From the NCBI RefSeq assembly GCF_004216475.1, contig NZ_CP022303.1, forward strand, positions 4,154,001 through 4,218,000: a stretch of 64,000 bases of DNA, written 5' to 3'. The position numbers and the translations under genes are program-made. This DNA comes from Thalassococcus sp. S3 (lineage in GTDB: Bacteria > Pseudomonadota > Alphaproteobacteria > Rhodobacterales > Rhodobacteraceae). Shown piece after piece: positions 19,340 through 28,208 of the stretch. The notes under the pieces are model-generated. The model was not told the DNA's origin. It ran no database searches and saw only the letters and a list, made by a program, of their open reading frames with translations. The stretch's first letter is position 1. Each line of letters opens with the position of its first letter.

Positions 19340-20854
19340 ATGGTTGCGCGCGCATACACGGTGGCGTTTCAGGGGGTCGAGGCCCGGCTGGTCGAAGTGC
19401 AATGTGCGATTGCGCCGGGCCTGCCCGCGTTTTCCATCGTCGGGCTGCCGGACAAGGCCGTGTCAGAGGCGCGCGACAGGGTGCGCAGCGCCTTGAACGC
19501 AATGTCCATTGCGCTGCCATCGAAACGCATCACGATCAATCTGTCCCCGGCGGACCTGCCAAAGGAAGGGAGCCATTTTGACCTGCCCATAGCGCTCGCG
19601 CTTCTGTCGGCGATTGGTATCGTGCCCGCGGATGCCACCGAAGGCAGCGTTGCCTTGGGAGAGCTTTCGCTCGACAGTACCCTTGTTCCCGTGTTGGGCG
19701 CGTTGCCCGCCGCCATGGCGGCCGCGGAAGAAGACCGGATCCTGCTCTGCCCTGCAGCATCGGGGGCGGAGGCTGCCTGGGTCGGCGCCGCGCAGGTCAT
19801 CGCCGCGACAGGGCTGGGCGATGTTGTGCGACACTTCACCGGGCAGGCGCCGCTGACCCCGGCCGAGCCGGGAGAAGTGAAGGCGGAAGGGTCCAGCCGC
19901 GATCTGAGAGATGTCAAAGGACAGGAGCGCGCCAAGCGCGCGCTGGAGATTGCGGCAGCCGGACGACACCATCTGATGCTGATCGGAACGCCGGGTTCCG
20001 GCAAATCCATGTTGGCCGCCCGCATGCCCGGCATTCTCCCCCCGCTCACCGCCACTGAGGCGCTGGAAACCTCGATGATCCATTCCCTTTCGGGGCTTTT
20101 GGACGAAGGTGGTATCTCCCGAGCCCGTCCGTTCCGGGAACCCCATCATACCGCGTCGATGGCCGCGATTGTCGGAGGCGGACGGGGCGCCAAGCCCGGA
20201 GAAATCTCGCTCGCCCATAACGGTGTTCTTTTCATGGACGAGTTGCCCGAGTTTCCGCGCACCGTGCTTGAAACCCTGCGCCAACCCATCGAAACCGGAG
20301 AGGTGATGGTTGCGCGCGCGAACGCGCATGTGCGCTATCCCTGCAAGTTCATGTTGGTCGCGGCGGCGAATCCCTGCAAATGCGGCTATCTTTCGGATCC
20401 CGCGCGCGCCTGCGCCCGCGTGCCGGCTTGTGGAGAGGATTATCTAGGCCGCATCTCAGGGCCCTTGATGGACCGGTTCGATCTCAGGATCGACGTCCCG
20501 CCCGTGTCATTCACCGATCTAGACCTTCCGCCCAGCGGCGATACGTCCCAAGCGGTGGCCGAACGCGTTACAACGGCGCGCGAGGTTCAGTCCAAGCGGT
20601 TCAAGACAGCGCCCGGCCTTCGCCAGAACGCCGATGCCGAGGGGGGTGTTCTGGATGACATTGCGACGCCGGATGCAGAAGGCCGTGATCTGCTGACCCG
20701 GTCAGCCGAACGGTTCGGATTGTCGGCCAGAGGATACCACCGGATCCTGCGGGTTGCCCGTACCATCGCTGATCTTGACGGAGCCGAGCAGGTGCGCCGC
20801 CCCCATATCGCAGAAGCGCTCAGCTTCCGTGTGCTCGGGGCACAAGCGGCCTGA
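19340..20854 (+). CDS. comM: YifB/ComM family AAA+ Mg chelatase-like ATPase
   Basis: A 504-residue protein of the YifB/ComM family, AAA+ helicases that promote branch migration during natural transformation. The N-terminal ChlI-like domain (1-170) precedes Walker A GTPGSGKSMLAARMPG near residues 216-231 and Walker B GVLFMDELPEF. A four-cysteine group (PCKCGYL, ARACARVPACGEDY) follows, as in other family members, and the C-terminal Mg-chelatase-like helical domain ends RVLGAQAA. The stop falls inside the first copy of a 36-bp tandem duplication and overlaps the convergent esterase gene by 35 bp. Confidence 0.93.
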   Translation: MVARAYTVAFQGVEARLVEVQCAIAPGLPAFSIVGLPDKAVSEARDRVRSALNAMSIALPSKRITINLSPADLPKEGSHFDLPIALALLSAIGIVPADATEGSVALGELSLDSTLVPVLGALPAAMAAAEEDRILLCPAASGAEAAWVGAAQVIAATGLGDVVRHFTGQAPLTPAEPGEVKAEGSSRDLRDVKGQERAKRALEIAAAGRHHLMLIGTPGSGKSMLAARMPGILPPLTATEALETSMIHSLSGLLDEGGISRARPFREPHHTASMAAIVGGGRGAKPGEISLAHNGVLFMDELPEFPRTVLETLRQPIETGEVMVARANAHVRYPCKFMLVAAANPCKCGYLSDPARACARVPACGEDYLGRISGPLMDRFDLRIDVPPVSFTDLDLPPSGDTSQAVAERVTTAREVQSKRFKTAPGLRQNADAEGGVLDDIATPDAEGRDLLTRSAERFGLSARGYHRILRVARTIADLDGAEQVRRPHIAEALSFRVLGAQAA

Positions 20855-21770
20855 TCCAGTCCGCGTGTGCTCGGGGCACAAGCGGCCTGATCCAGTCCGC
20901 GACCTCATCCAAAGTCTCCCCCGCCTCGGGGATCAGGCCGTGAAAGATCGGCCAGACATGAGGCAGATCGCGGCGGATACGCTCTGTCACCTCTACGTTC
21001 TGTGCCCGCAGATGCGATGTCATCCGCCGTGTGTCGTCCAGCAGGATTTCCGTGTCACCCGCGGTGAGATAGACCGGAGGCGCCCCGTCGAACACGGCAT
21101 GCAACGGCGTGGCACGAGGGTCTGCAGCCGGACGACCGTTCAGATAAAGCGCAACCATTTCGCTTGCCCGATGGGCGGGCAGCATAACCTCTGCCTTGGC
21201 GTTGTCTGCAAAAGAGGCGCCTGAAAAAGTCAGGTCAGCCAGAGGTGAAAGCGCGAAACAGCCCGCCGGGCGGTCAAGACCCTCGCGGAGGATCTCGGCC
21301 AGGCAGGACAGCGCAAGGCCGCCGCCGGCGCTGTCTCCCCCCAGAATAATGCGGGACGCCGGCACCCATTCGGCGATCAATGCGCTATAGGCAGCCAGCG
21401 CGTCTTCCACGGCGGCCGGAAAACAATGCTCCGGGGCAAGGCGGTAAGCGGGAAGATAGGCCGGCAACCCCGTGCGCCGCGACAGATGCGCTAACATCGC
21501 CCGATGCGTCTTGGGGCTTCCAAAAACATAGCCGCCGCCATGAAAATAAAGGATCGCCGCATCTGTCACGCACGATCCGACCGTGGCGCGGATGGTTGGT
21601 ATATCGCCCAAAGTGCTGTTCTCGAACCGGGCGCCTTGCGGTGGACGGAACCAAAAGCGGGCCTTCTTTTCAAACCCCTGCCGCAGCATCTGCGGATCTG
21701 ACGCCTTGGCCAGATAGGGCTTTTCCATGAACCGCAGGTTGAGGTTCAAAAGGCGCGCGCGCAGGCTCAT
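20820..21770 (-). CDS. alpha/beta hydrolase, hormone-sensitive-lipase type
   Basis: A 316-residue esterase of the HSL family. The oxyanion HGGG motif is in [10 protein letters not shown], the nucleophile elbow in [11 protein letters not shown], the acid in the [11 protein letters not shown] segment and the histidine in [11 protein letters not shown]. Such enzymes hydrolyse short acyl esters. The last 24 residues before the final HGS are two copies of the 12-residue unit [16 protein letters not shown] sequence, generated by a 36-bp tandem DNA duplication that extends the gene's 3' end. Its start overlaps the stop of gshB by four bases, so it is the last gene of the rsmI-yraN-gshB operon. Confidence 0.9.
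   Translation of the reverse strand: MSLRARLLNLNLRFMEKPYLAKASDPQMLRQGFEKKARFWFRPPQGARFENSTLGDIPTIRATVGSCVTDAAILYFHGGGYVFGSPKTHRAMLAHLSRRTGLPAYLPAYRLAPEHCFPAAVEDALAAYSALIAEWVPASRIILGGDSAGGGLALSCLAEILREGLDRPAGCFALSPLADLTFSGASFADNAKAEVMLPAHRASEMVALYLNGRPAADPRATPLHAVFDGAPPVYLTAGDTEILLDDTRRMTSHLRAQNVEVTERIRRDLPHVWPIFHGLIPEAGETLDEVADWIRPLVPRAHADWIRPLVPRAHGS
20829..20900. repeat. 36-bp perfect tandem duplication at convergent 3' ends
   Basis: Two identical 36-bp units, 20829-20864 and 20865-20900, lie head to tail where comM and the esterase converge. Copy 1 encodes the last residues and stop of ComM on the plus strand; both copies encode a 12-residue unit of the esterase on the minus strand. The unit length is a multiple of three, so neither reading frame is broken. 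Confidence 0.97.
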
Positions 21771-22702
21771 GCCATCCGCGCCTCGATCGCGGCCCAGATC
21801 TTTTCAGCGATGTTCACCCCGTCAAAGCGTTCGAGTTCCTGAATACCGGTTGGTGAGGTCACGTTGATCTCTGTAAGATAGTCGCCGATCACGTCGATCC
21901 CGACGAATATCTGCCCCTTTTCGCGCAGGAGAGGGCCAATCGCGTGACAGATTTCAAGATCACGGTCGGTAAGGCCGATCTTTTCGGGTCGCCCGCCAAC
22001 ATGCATGTTCGACCGTGTCTCGCCAGCCGCCGGAACCCGGTTGATGGCCCCCACCGCTTCCCCATCAACCAGAATGACACGTTTGTCGCCGTTCGATACA
22101 TCGGGGAGGAATTTCTGCACGATCAGCGGCTCGCGCGAAAAGCCCGTGAAAAGCTCGTGCAGGGATGTCAGGTTGCGGTCGCCCGCGTCCAGGCGGAACA
22201 CGCCCGCGCCGCCGTTGCCGTAAAGAGGTTTGAGGATGATGTCGCCATGGCGATCCTTGAAGGCCTTGATCGTTTCAAGATCCCGCGCAATGGTCGTGGG
22301 AGGTGTCAGGTCGGGAAAATCCAGGACCAGCAGCTTTTCGGGATAGTTCCGCACCCAGAAGGGATCGTTCACGACCAACGTGGTCGGCTTGAGCCGATCC
22401 AGCAAATGCGTCGACGTGATATAGTGCATGTCAAACGGCGGGTCCTGGCGGAGCCAGACAACATCCATCTCTTCCAGATCCACCTCCCGCATATCCCCCA
22501 GGATAGCCGGTTCGCCAGCCACTCGCTGGACCGACATGTCCTGCCCGCGGGCCGTGATACGCCCCTCCTGATACGCAAGTTGATCCGGGCTGTAATAAAA
22601 TAACGTATGCCCCCGGGCCTGCGCTTCCTCAGCCAGCCGGAAGCTGCTGTCTGCATTGATGTCGACGGCCCCGATCGGGTCCATCTGGAATGCGATCTTC
22701 AT
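21767..22702 (-). CDS. gshB: glutathione synthetase
   Basis: A 311-residue ATP-grasp ligase joining gamma-glutamylcysteine and glycine. The N-terminal substrate domain has [17 protein letters not shown] and [13 protein letters not shown]; the ATP-grasp core has [35 protein letters not shown] and the C-terminal metal/ATP segment [20 protein letters not shown]. Length equals that of E. coli GshB. It follows yraN and overlaps the esterase gene by four bases on the same strand. Confidence 0.97.
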   Translation of the reverse strand: MKIAFQMDPIGAVDINADSSFRLAEEAQARGHTLFYYSPDQLAYQEGRITARGQDMSVQRVAGEPAILGDMREVDLEEMDVVWLRQDPPFDMHYITSTHLLDRLKPTTLVVNDPFWVRNYPEKLLVLDFPDLTPPTTIARDLETIKAFKDRHGDIILKPLYGNGGAGVFRLDAGDRNLTSLHELFTGFSREPLIVQKFLPDVSNGDKRVILVDGEAVGAINRVPAAGETRSNMHVGGRPEKIGLTDRDLEICHAIGPLLREKGQIFVGIDVIGDYLTEINVTSPTGIQELERFDGVNIAEKIWAAIEARMA

Positions 22703-22776
22703 TCTGCGCCCCTCGGTTTTGGTTGTTCCGATACATGACGCAGCGCGCGGCAGGGTTCAATGGGTCGTCCGTTGCC

Positions 22777-23151
22777 TCAGTCCGGCACGATGGCATTCTC
22801 GACAATCCTGTATGCGCCCGACCCGTCGACGAGCGCCACGTCAAAGCGCGTGTCGATCAGCTGGCCCTCGGCTTCTTCTGCCAGAAAAACCTCTGCCGCA
22901 GCGTAGATCCGGCGCATCTGAGCAGCCGTCAAACGCTCGGCAGCCCGCTCGAACGAGCTGCTTTGTTTGACTTCCACGAAGACGATCCTTTCATCATCAC
23001 GCAAGATAAGGTCGATTTCACCGCCGCCGCGCCGCCAGCGCTGCGCCAGCAGTTGAAATCCGCGCCGCTGATAGGCCAGCGCGATGCGCATCTCAGCCGA
23101 CGCGCCGGCGTGAAAGGCCGTCCGTCCCCGCAGCTCCGCAGCTTCCGTCAT
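22777..23151 (-). CDS. yraN: YraN family (UPF0102) endonuclease-like protein
   Basis: A 124-residue protein of the UPF0102 family, whose fold resembles Holliday-junction resolvases. The core GGGEIDLILRDDERIVFVEVK provides the Glu-x-Asp and Glu-x-Lys pattern of PD-(D/E)xK nucleases. Its biological role is unclear. I choose ATG 23151 (MTEAAEL) with GGAG six bases upstream rather than the TTG seven codons earlier. It sits between rsmI and gshB on the same strand; the rsmI-yraN-gshB neighbourhood is frequent in alphaproteobacteria. Confidence 0.92.
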   Translation of the reverse strand: MTEAAELRGRTAFHAGASAEMRIALAYQRRGFQLLAQRWRRGGGEIDLILRDDERIVFVEVKQSSSFERAAERLTAAQMRRIYAAAEVFLAEEAEGQLIDTRFDVALVDGSGAYRIVENAIVPD

Positions 23152-23201
23152 CGCGCGCTCCAATTGACACAAAACCGTTTTGCGACGCTCGCACGGAAAT
23201 C

Positions 23202-24059
23202 TTAACGTTCAACGAAGGTGAGGGCCCTCTGGTAGACTGAGCGTTTCGGCAGCCCATGTGCCTTCGACACCATTTCGGCGGCGTCCTTGACGGACATGGA
23301 GGTCAGCGCATCGCGCAGTGCGGCATCTATATCAACAGCTTCGCGTTCTGCCGGGTCGGCGCGTCCGATCAGGACGACCACCTCGCCCCTCAGCTTCTCG
23401 GGCGCAGTTTCGGCGAGGTCCTGCAGGGTGCCGCGTTTGATCTCTTCGAACTTCTTTGTCAGCTCCCGGCAGATGGCACCGTCACGCCTGCCCCCCAACG
23501 TCGCGCGGGCATCTTCAAGCATGGCTTTCACACGGCGCGGTGACTCGTAGAAGATCAATGTGCCCGGAACCTCCCTCAAGGCCTCAAGCCGAGCCTTGCG
23601 GGCCGTCGCACTGCTTGGAAGAAAGCCAGCAAAGAAGAAAGCGTCGGTTGGCAGCCCGGCGAGCGCCAGCGCCGTTATCGCCGCCGACGGGCCCGGCGCG
23701 GAGGTGACCGAGTATCCCGCATCGCTGATCGCGCGGGCCAGTTCAAAGCCGGGATCGGCGATCATCGGCATACCGGCTTCGGATGCGTAAGCAACCGATT
23801 GCCCATCTCCAACCGCCTGCAGAACGCGTTCCGTGACCCGCTGGCCGCTGTGATCATGATGCGAAAACAGGGGCCTGTCCGCGAGGGGCACGCCGTGAAT
23901 GTCCAGCAATTTACGCATGCTGCGCGTATCCTCCGCTACCAGCAGGTCCGCCGAGGCCAGAATATCGAGGGCGCGCAAGGTGATATCGCGGGCTGTCCCG
24001 ATCGGTGTTCCCACCAGATAAAGGCCCGGCTGCAATTTGATGTTTTGGTGATTCACCAC
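23202..24059 (-). CDS. rsmI: 16S rRNA (cytidine1402-2'-O)-methyltransferase
   Basis: A 285-residue tetrapyrrole-methylase-fold enzyme that 2'-O-methylates C1402 of 16S rRNA. Typical motifs are LYLVGTPIGTARDITLRAL, VAEDTRSMRKLL, FSHHDHSGQR, SEAGMPMIADPGFEL, and SAPGPSAAITALALAGL with FAGFLPSS. The C-terminal SMSVKDAAEMVSKAHGLPKR is the family tail. It is the first gene of a reverse-strand operon with yraN and gshB and is divergent from the LpoA-like gene. Confidence 0.96.
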   Translation of the reverse strand: MVNHQNIKLQPGLYLVGTPIGTARDITLRALDILASADLLVAEDTRSMRKLLDIHGVPLADRPLFSHHDHSGQRVTERVLQAVGDGQSVAYASEAGMPMIADPGFELARAISDAGYSVTSAPGPSAAITALALAGLPTDAFFFAGFLPSSATARKARLEALREVPGTLIFYESPRRVKAMLEDARATLGGRRDGAICRELTKKFEEIKRGTLQDLAETAPEKLRGEVVVLIGRADPAEREAVDIDAALRDALTSMSVKDAAEMVSKAHGLPKRSVYQRALTFVER

Positions 24060-24141
24060 TGGACCCGCCTTTCGTGACGCTTATTATCCCGCTCAACAAA
24101 AAATGCGCCGCCGCGCAGCTTGCAACTGGGAGTTTTCATCT

Positions 24142-25320
24142 ATGTTTGCCGTTTTCCGACCCGCCCGCAAGCTGGGGTTGCGCGCGCTGGCGCTTGCCTC
24201 TGCTCTTGCCCTGGCCGCCTGTGAACCTGTCGCCCTCGGCGGAGGGGGTGGACCCACCATCAACACAGCCCAGCCCGTCCCGGTTGCGCTGCTGGTGCCA
24301 AGAGGATCCGGCCAAGGTGGCGACGATATCGTCGCGCAAAGCCTTGAAAATGCGGCGCGCCTGGCGATCAGCGACCTTGAAGGGGTGCAGGTCGACCTGC
24401 GCGTCTATGCGACCGCGGGCAATGCGCAGCAAGCCGCATCCCAGGCTGTTCAGGCGGTCAACGATGGCGCCAAGATCATTCTGGGCCCCGTCTACGGCGA
24501 AGCGGCCAATGCCGCCGGCGTTGCCGTTGCGGGGCGCGGGATCAACGTTCTGTCATTCTCCAACAATACGACCATCGCGGGTGGGAACGTGTTTGTCCTT
24601 GGCCCGACATTCGACAACACGGCGAGCCGCCTGACGCGCTTTGCCGCAAGTCAGGGCAAATCGAACATTCTGGTCGTGCATTCACAGGACGTCTCGGGCC
24701 AGCTTGGCAAGGCAGCGATCGAGCGGGCCGTCCAGGGCTCTCCGGCGCGCCTGGCCGGGATCGTGCCCTATCAGCGCTCGCAGCAGGGCGTGGTTGCCTC
24801 CGTGCCCCAGGTGCGCTCCGCCGTCAGCAGCTCCGGCGCTGATGCGGTATTCCTGACCGCGACGACGGCAGGTGCGCTGCCCCTCTTTACACAGCTTTTG
24901 CCAGAGGCTGGCGTCAGACCTGAAAACGTTCAGTATATCGGGTTGACCCGCTGGGATATCCCACCGCAAACGCTTGAGCTGCCCGGCGTTCAAGGCGGGT
25001 GGTTCGCTCTGCCTGATCCGGGAATGAGCGCGCGCTTTCGCAGCCGCTATCAGGCCGCTTATGGCGAGCCGCCACACCCGATCGGGGGGCTGGCCTATGA
25101 CGGCATCGCCGCAATCGGAGCGCTTGTCGGTGCGGGCCAATCGAACGCCCTCACGGGCGCGGCGCTGACACAGGGTGCAGGCTTTCAGGGTGTAAACGGG
25201 ATCTTCCGGCTGCGCCGCGATGGTGGTAATGAACGTGGGCTCGCAGTTGCGACGATCCGGAACAGACAGGTGGTTGTGATTGACCCTGCCCCAAGAAGCT
25301 TTGGCGGCCCCGGCTTCTGA
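24142..25320 (+). CDS. LpoA-like penicillin-binding protein activator lipoprotein
   Basis: A 392-residue outer-membrane-type lipoprotein with a lipobox ending at Cys27 (ALAAC). The mature part is a periplasmic-binding-protein fold of the branched-chain amino-acid receptor type: VALLVPRGS at the start, IILGPVYGEAA and a second lobe with GADAVFLTATT. This matches the C-terminal domain of LpoA, which activates PBP1A, without the N-terminal TPR domain of E. coli LpoA. I start at ATG 24142, with GGGAG nine bases upstream; the frame opens 13 codons earlier. The divergent rsmI placement is the same as in many proteobacteria (rsmI-lpoA). The 3' end overlaps the glnD frame. Confidence 0.87.
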   Translation: MFAVFRPARKLGLRALALASALALAACEPVALGGGGGPTINTAQPVPVALLVPRGSGQGGDDIVAQSLENAARLAISDLEGVQVDLRVYATAGNAQQAASQAVQAVNDGAKIILGPVYGEAANAAGVAVAGRGINVLSFSNNTTIAGGNVFVLGPTFDNTASRLTRFAASQGKSNILVVHSQDVSGQLGKAAIERAVQGSPARLAGIVPYQRSQQGVVASVPQVRSAVSSSGADAVFLTATTAGALPLFTQLLPEAGVRPENVQYIGLTRWDIPPQTLELPGVQGGWFALPDPGMSARFRSRYQAAYGEPPHPIGGLAYDGIAAIGALVGAGQSNALTGAALTQGAGFQGVNGIFRLRRDGGNERGLAVATIRNRQVVVIDPAPRSFGGPGF

Positions 25321-28102
25321 GCCTGAAACGCCCCTGATCCGACGACCGTCGGGCGATCTCATCTGTGATGCCTCACTGATTTTTGATCAGCCCGGTCTTG
25401 TGCGCAAGCTCGACGACGCTGCGGGCGAGGCACAAGATGCGCTGGGTCTTCGAAATGCCTGCGTGCGGATCTTGCGTCAGGCCAAGGAGGATGGACGGGC
25501 GGCCATCGCCAAGGCGTTTCAGCAGCACCCTTTCGCGGCGCGTCCCCTGACGCGGTCCTATACCTACCTGACCGATTGTCTGGTGACTGCCGCGTTGCAT
25601 ATGGCCCAAACGCATATGCATCCGCTGCCCAATCCGACACGGGGGGAGCGGATTGCCCTGATTGCAGTCGGTGGCTATGGCCGGGGGGAAATGGCGCCCT
25701 TCTCGGACGTGGATCTGCTGTTTCTCACACCCTACAAAATCACGGCCTGGGCGGAGAGCGTCATTGAATCGATGCTCTACATCTTGTGGGACCTGAAGCT
25801 GAAGGTCGGCCATTCAAGCCGAACGATCAAGGACTGCCTGCGCCTGGGCGCCGAGGATTTCACGATCCGGACCGCGATGCTGGAACACCGCTTTCTCGCC
25901 GGTTACGCCCCTTTGGGCGAAGAGCTTGCAACGCGTTTGCGTGAGGATCTTTTCACCGGGACGGGGCGCGACTTCATCGAAGCAAAGCTCGAAGAACGTG
26001 AAAAACGGCATGAACGTCAGGGTCAGCGATATGTTGTCGAGCCCAACGTGAAAGAAGGCAAAGGGGGCTTGAGGGATCTGCAATCCCTGTTCTGGATCGC
26101 AAAATACATCCAGGGGGTTCAGAATGCCGCGGATCTGGTCCCGCTGGGCGTCTTCCGTCCCGAGGAGTTTGAACGGTTCGTACATGCGGAGGATTTCCTT
26201 TGGGCGGTGCGCGCGCATCTGCACCTGATCAGCGGACGGGCCAGCGAGCAATTGACCTTTGACCGGCAGGTCGAGGTGGCCGGAGCGATGGGTTATCAGG
26301 ACAAGGCCGGACGCCGGGCGGTCGAGGTGTTCATGCAGGACTACTTCCGCCACGCGACCGCGGTCGGAGATCTGACCCGCATCTTTCTGACCAAGCTCGA
26401 AGCGACCCACGTGAAATCCGAACCCCTGCTTGAGCGGATCTTTCGGCGGAAGCCCAGGGTCAGGTCGGGCTATAGCGTGATCCATAATCGTCTTGCCGTT
26501 GAAGACGAAACCTCGTTTCTGGCGGACAAGCTGAACCTGTTGCGGATCTTCGAAGAAGGCTTGCGAACCGGGATGCTGATCCATCCGGATGCCATGCGTC
26601 TCGTCACCGCCAACCTGCACCTGATAGATGACGACATGCGGCAGGATCGGGAGGCGACGCGGATCTTCCTCGACCTGCTTTTGAAACACGGAAATCCCGA
26701 ACGCGCCTTGCGCCGGATGAACGAGTTGGGCGTCCTTGCGGCCTTCATCCCCGAATTCGAGCCGGTCGTGGCGATGATGCAGTTCAATATGTATCACAGC
26801 TATACCGTGGACGAGCATATCATCCAGTGCATCGCCCAGCTGGCCCAGATCGAAAAAGAGGAGCTGGTCGAAGATCTGCCGGTCGCCTCGTCGATCCTGA
26901 AGAACGGGGTGAACCGCAAGGTTCTCTATGTCGCTCTTCTGCTTCACGATATCGGCAAAGGCCGCTCGGAAGATCATTCGATCCTCGGGGCCCAGATCGC
27001 GCGGAAAGTCGCGCCTCGGCTCGGGTTGAACAAATCCGAATGCGAAACCGTGGAATGGCTTGTCCGCTACCATCTTCTGATGTCGGACATGGCTCAGAAA
27101 CGGGACATTGCAGATCCCCGCACCGTGCGGGATTTCTGCAAGGCCGTTCAAACCGTCAAACGGCTTGACCTGCTCTGCGTCCTTACGGTCTGCGATATCC
27201 GTGGTGTGGGACCTGATACCTGGAACAACTGGAAGGCCGCGTTGATCCGCGCGCTTTATCGCCAGGCGCGTCGCGCGCTTGAAACCGGGATGGAGGACCT
27301 CAACCGCGAAAACCGGGGGGCGGAGGCCAAGAAGCTGCTGCGCGCAGCCCTGCCCGATTGGTCCCGCGCAGATCTCAAGCGGGAAACCGGACGGCACTAT
27401 GCGCCCTATTGGCAGGGGCTTCATGTCACGGCGCATGTGGTCTTTGCTCGGCTTCTTCGCGATCTGGAGGACAGCCACGATTTGGCCGAGATCGGTATCG
27501 ACGTGCATCCGGATGAGGATCGCGATGCAACACGCGCCTGTTTCGTAATGGCGGATCATCCGGGGATCTTCGCACGCCTTGCGGGCGCCCTGGCTCTGGT
27601 GGGTGCCAATGTCGTCGATGCACGCAGCTATACGACCAAGGATGGAAACGTGACCGGCGCCTTCTGGATCCAAGACGGCGATGGCGCGCCCTACGAGGCC
27701 GACCGTTTGCCGCGCCTCACCCAGATGATCCACAAAACACTGATGGGTCAGGTGGTCCCGCGTGAGGCGCTCAAATCCCGCGACAAGATCAAGAAGCGTG
27801 AAAAAGCGTTCGAGGTCCCGACCCATATCACCTTCGATAATGAAGGCTCCGACATCTACACGATCATCGAAGTCGACACGCGGGATCGCCCGGGACTGCT
27901 CTACGACCTCGCCCGGACCTTGGCGACGGCAAATGTCTACATCGCCAACGCCGTCATCGCGACGTACGGAGAGCAGGTGGTCGATACATTCTACGTCAAG
28001 GATATGTTCGGGCTGAAATACTATTCGGAGTCGAAACAGAAGTTCCTTGAAGGCAAGCTGCGAACGGCCATTGCCGAAGGCGTCGAGCGCGCCGAGGGAT
28101 GA
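25280..28102 (+). CDS. glnD: [protein-PII] uridylyltransferase/uridylyl-removing enzyme
   Basis: A 940-residue bifunctional nitrogen sensor that uridylylates and deuridylylates PII proteins according to glutamine level. Domains in order: nucleotidyltransferase with GGYGRGEMAPFSDVDLL (131-147), a long helical region, an HD hydrolase domain with LLHDIGKGRSEDHS near 555-568, and two ACT domains at the end (one starting VMADHPGIFARLAGAL, the second VDTRDRPGLLYDLAR). An in-frame stop lies right before the TTG at 25280, so translation cannot start earlier; no ATG is near, and TTG is my choice with modest confidence. The start lies 41 bp inside the lipoprotein gene. Confidence 0.93.
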   Translation: MTLPQEALAAPASEPETPLIRRPSGDLICDASLIFDQPGLVRKLDDAAGEAQDALGLRNACVRILRQAKEDGRAAIAKAFQQHPFAARPLTRSYTYLTDCLVTAALHMAQTHMHPLPNPTRGERIALIAVGGYGRGEMAPFSDVDLLFLTPYKITAWAESVIESMLYILWDLKLKVGHSSRTIKDCLRLGAEDFTIRTAMLEHRFLAGYAPLGEELATRLREDLFTGTGRDFIEAKLEEREKRHERQGQRYVVEPNVKEGKGGLRDLQSLFWIAKYIQGVQNAADLVPLGVFRPEEFERFVHAEDFLWAVRAHLHLISGRASEQLTFDRQVEVAGAMGYQDKAGRRAVEVFMQDYFRHATAVGDLTRIFLTKLEATHVKSEPLLERIFRRKPRVRSGYSVIHNRLAVEDETSFLADKLNLLRIFEEGLRTGMLIHPDAMRLVTANLHLIDDDMRQDREATRIFLDLLLKHGNPERALRRMNELGVLAAFIPEFEPVVAMMQFNMYHSYTVDEHIIQCIAQLAQIEKEELVEDLPVASSILKNGVNRKVLYVALLLHDIGKGRSEDHSILGAQIARKVAPRLGLNKSECETVEWLVRYHLLMSDMAQKRDIADPRTVRDFCKAVQTVKRLDLLCVLTVCDIRGVGPDTWNNWKAALIRALYRQARRALETGMEDLNRENRGAEAKKLLRAALPDWSRADLKRETGRHYAPYWQGLHVTAHVVFARLLRDLEDSHDLAEIGIDVHPDEDRDATRACFVMADHPGIFARLAGALALVGANVVDARSYTTKDGNVTGAFWIQDGDGAPYEADRLPRLTQMIHKTLMGQVVPREALKSRDKIKKREKAFEVPTHITFDNEGSDIYTIIEVDTRDRPGLLYDLARTLATANVYIANAVIATYGEQVVDTFYVKDMFGLKYYSESKQKFLEGKLRTAIAEGVERAEG

Positions 28103-28208
28103 CAGGCAGACATCCGATGCATGACCGGGGCCAATTCGGGATCGGCGTGATGGCCCGATGCGGAGCTTTGGTGGATCGGTCCCTGATGCGCATGGGCTGT
28201 GGCCCGTC

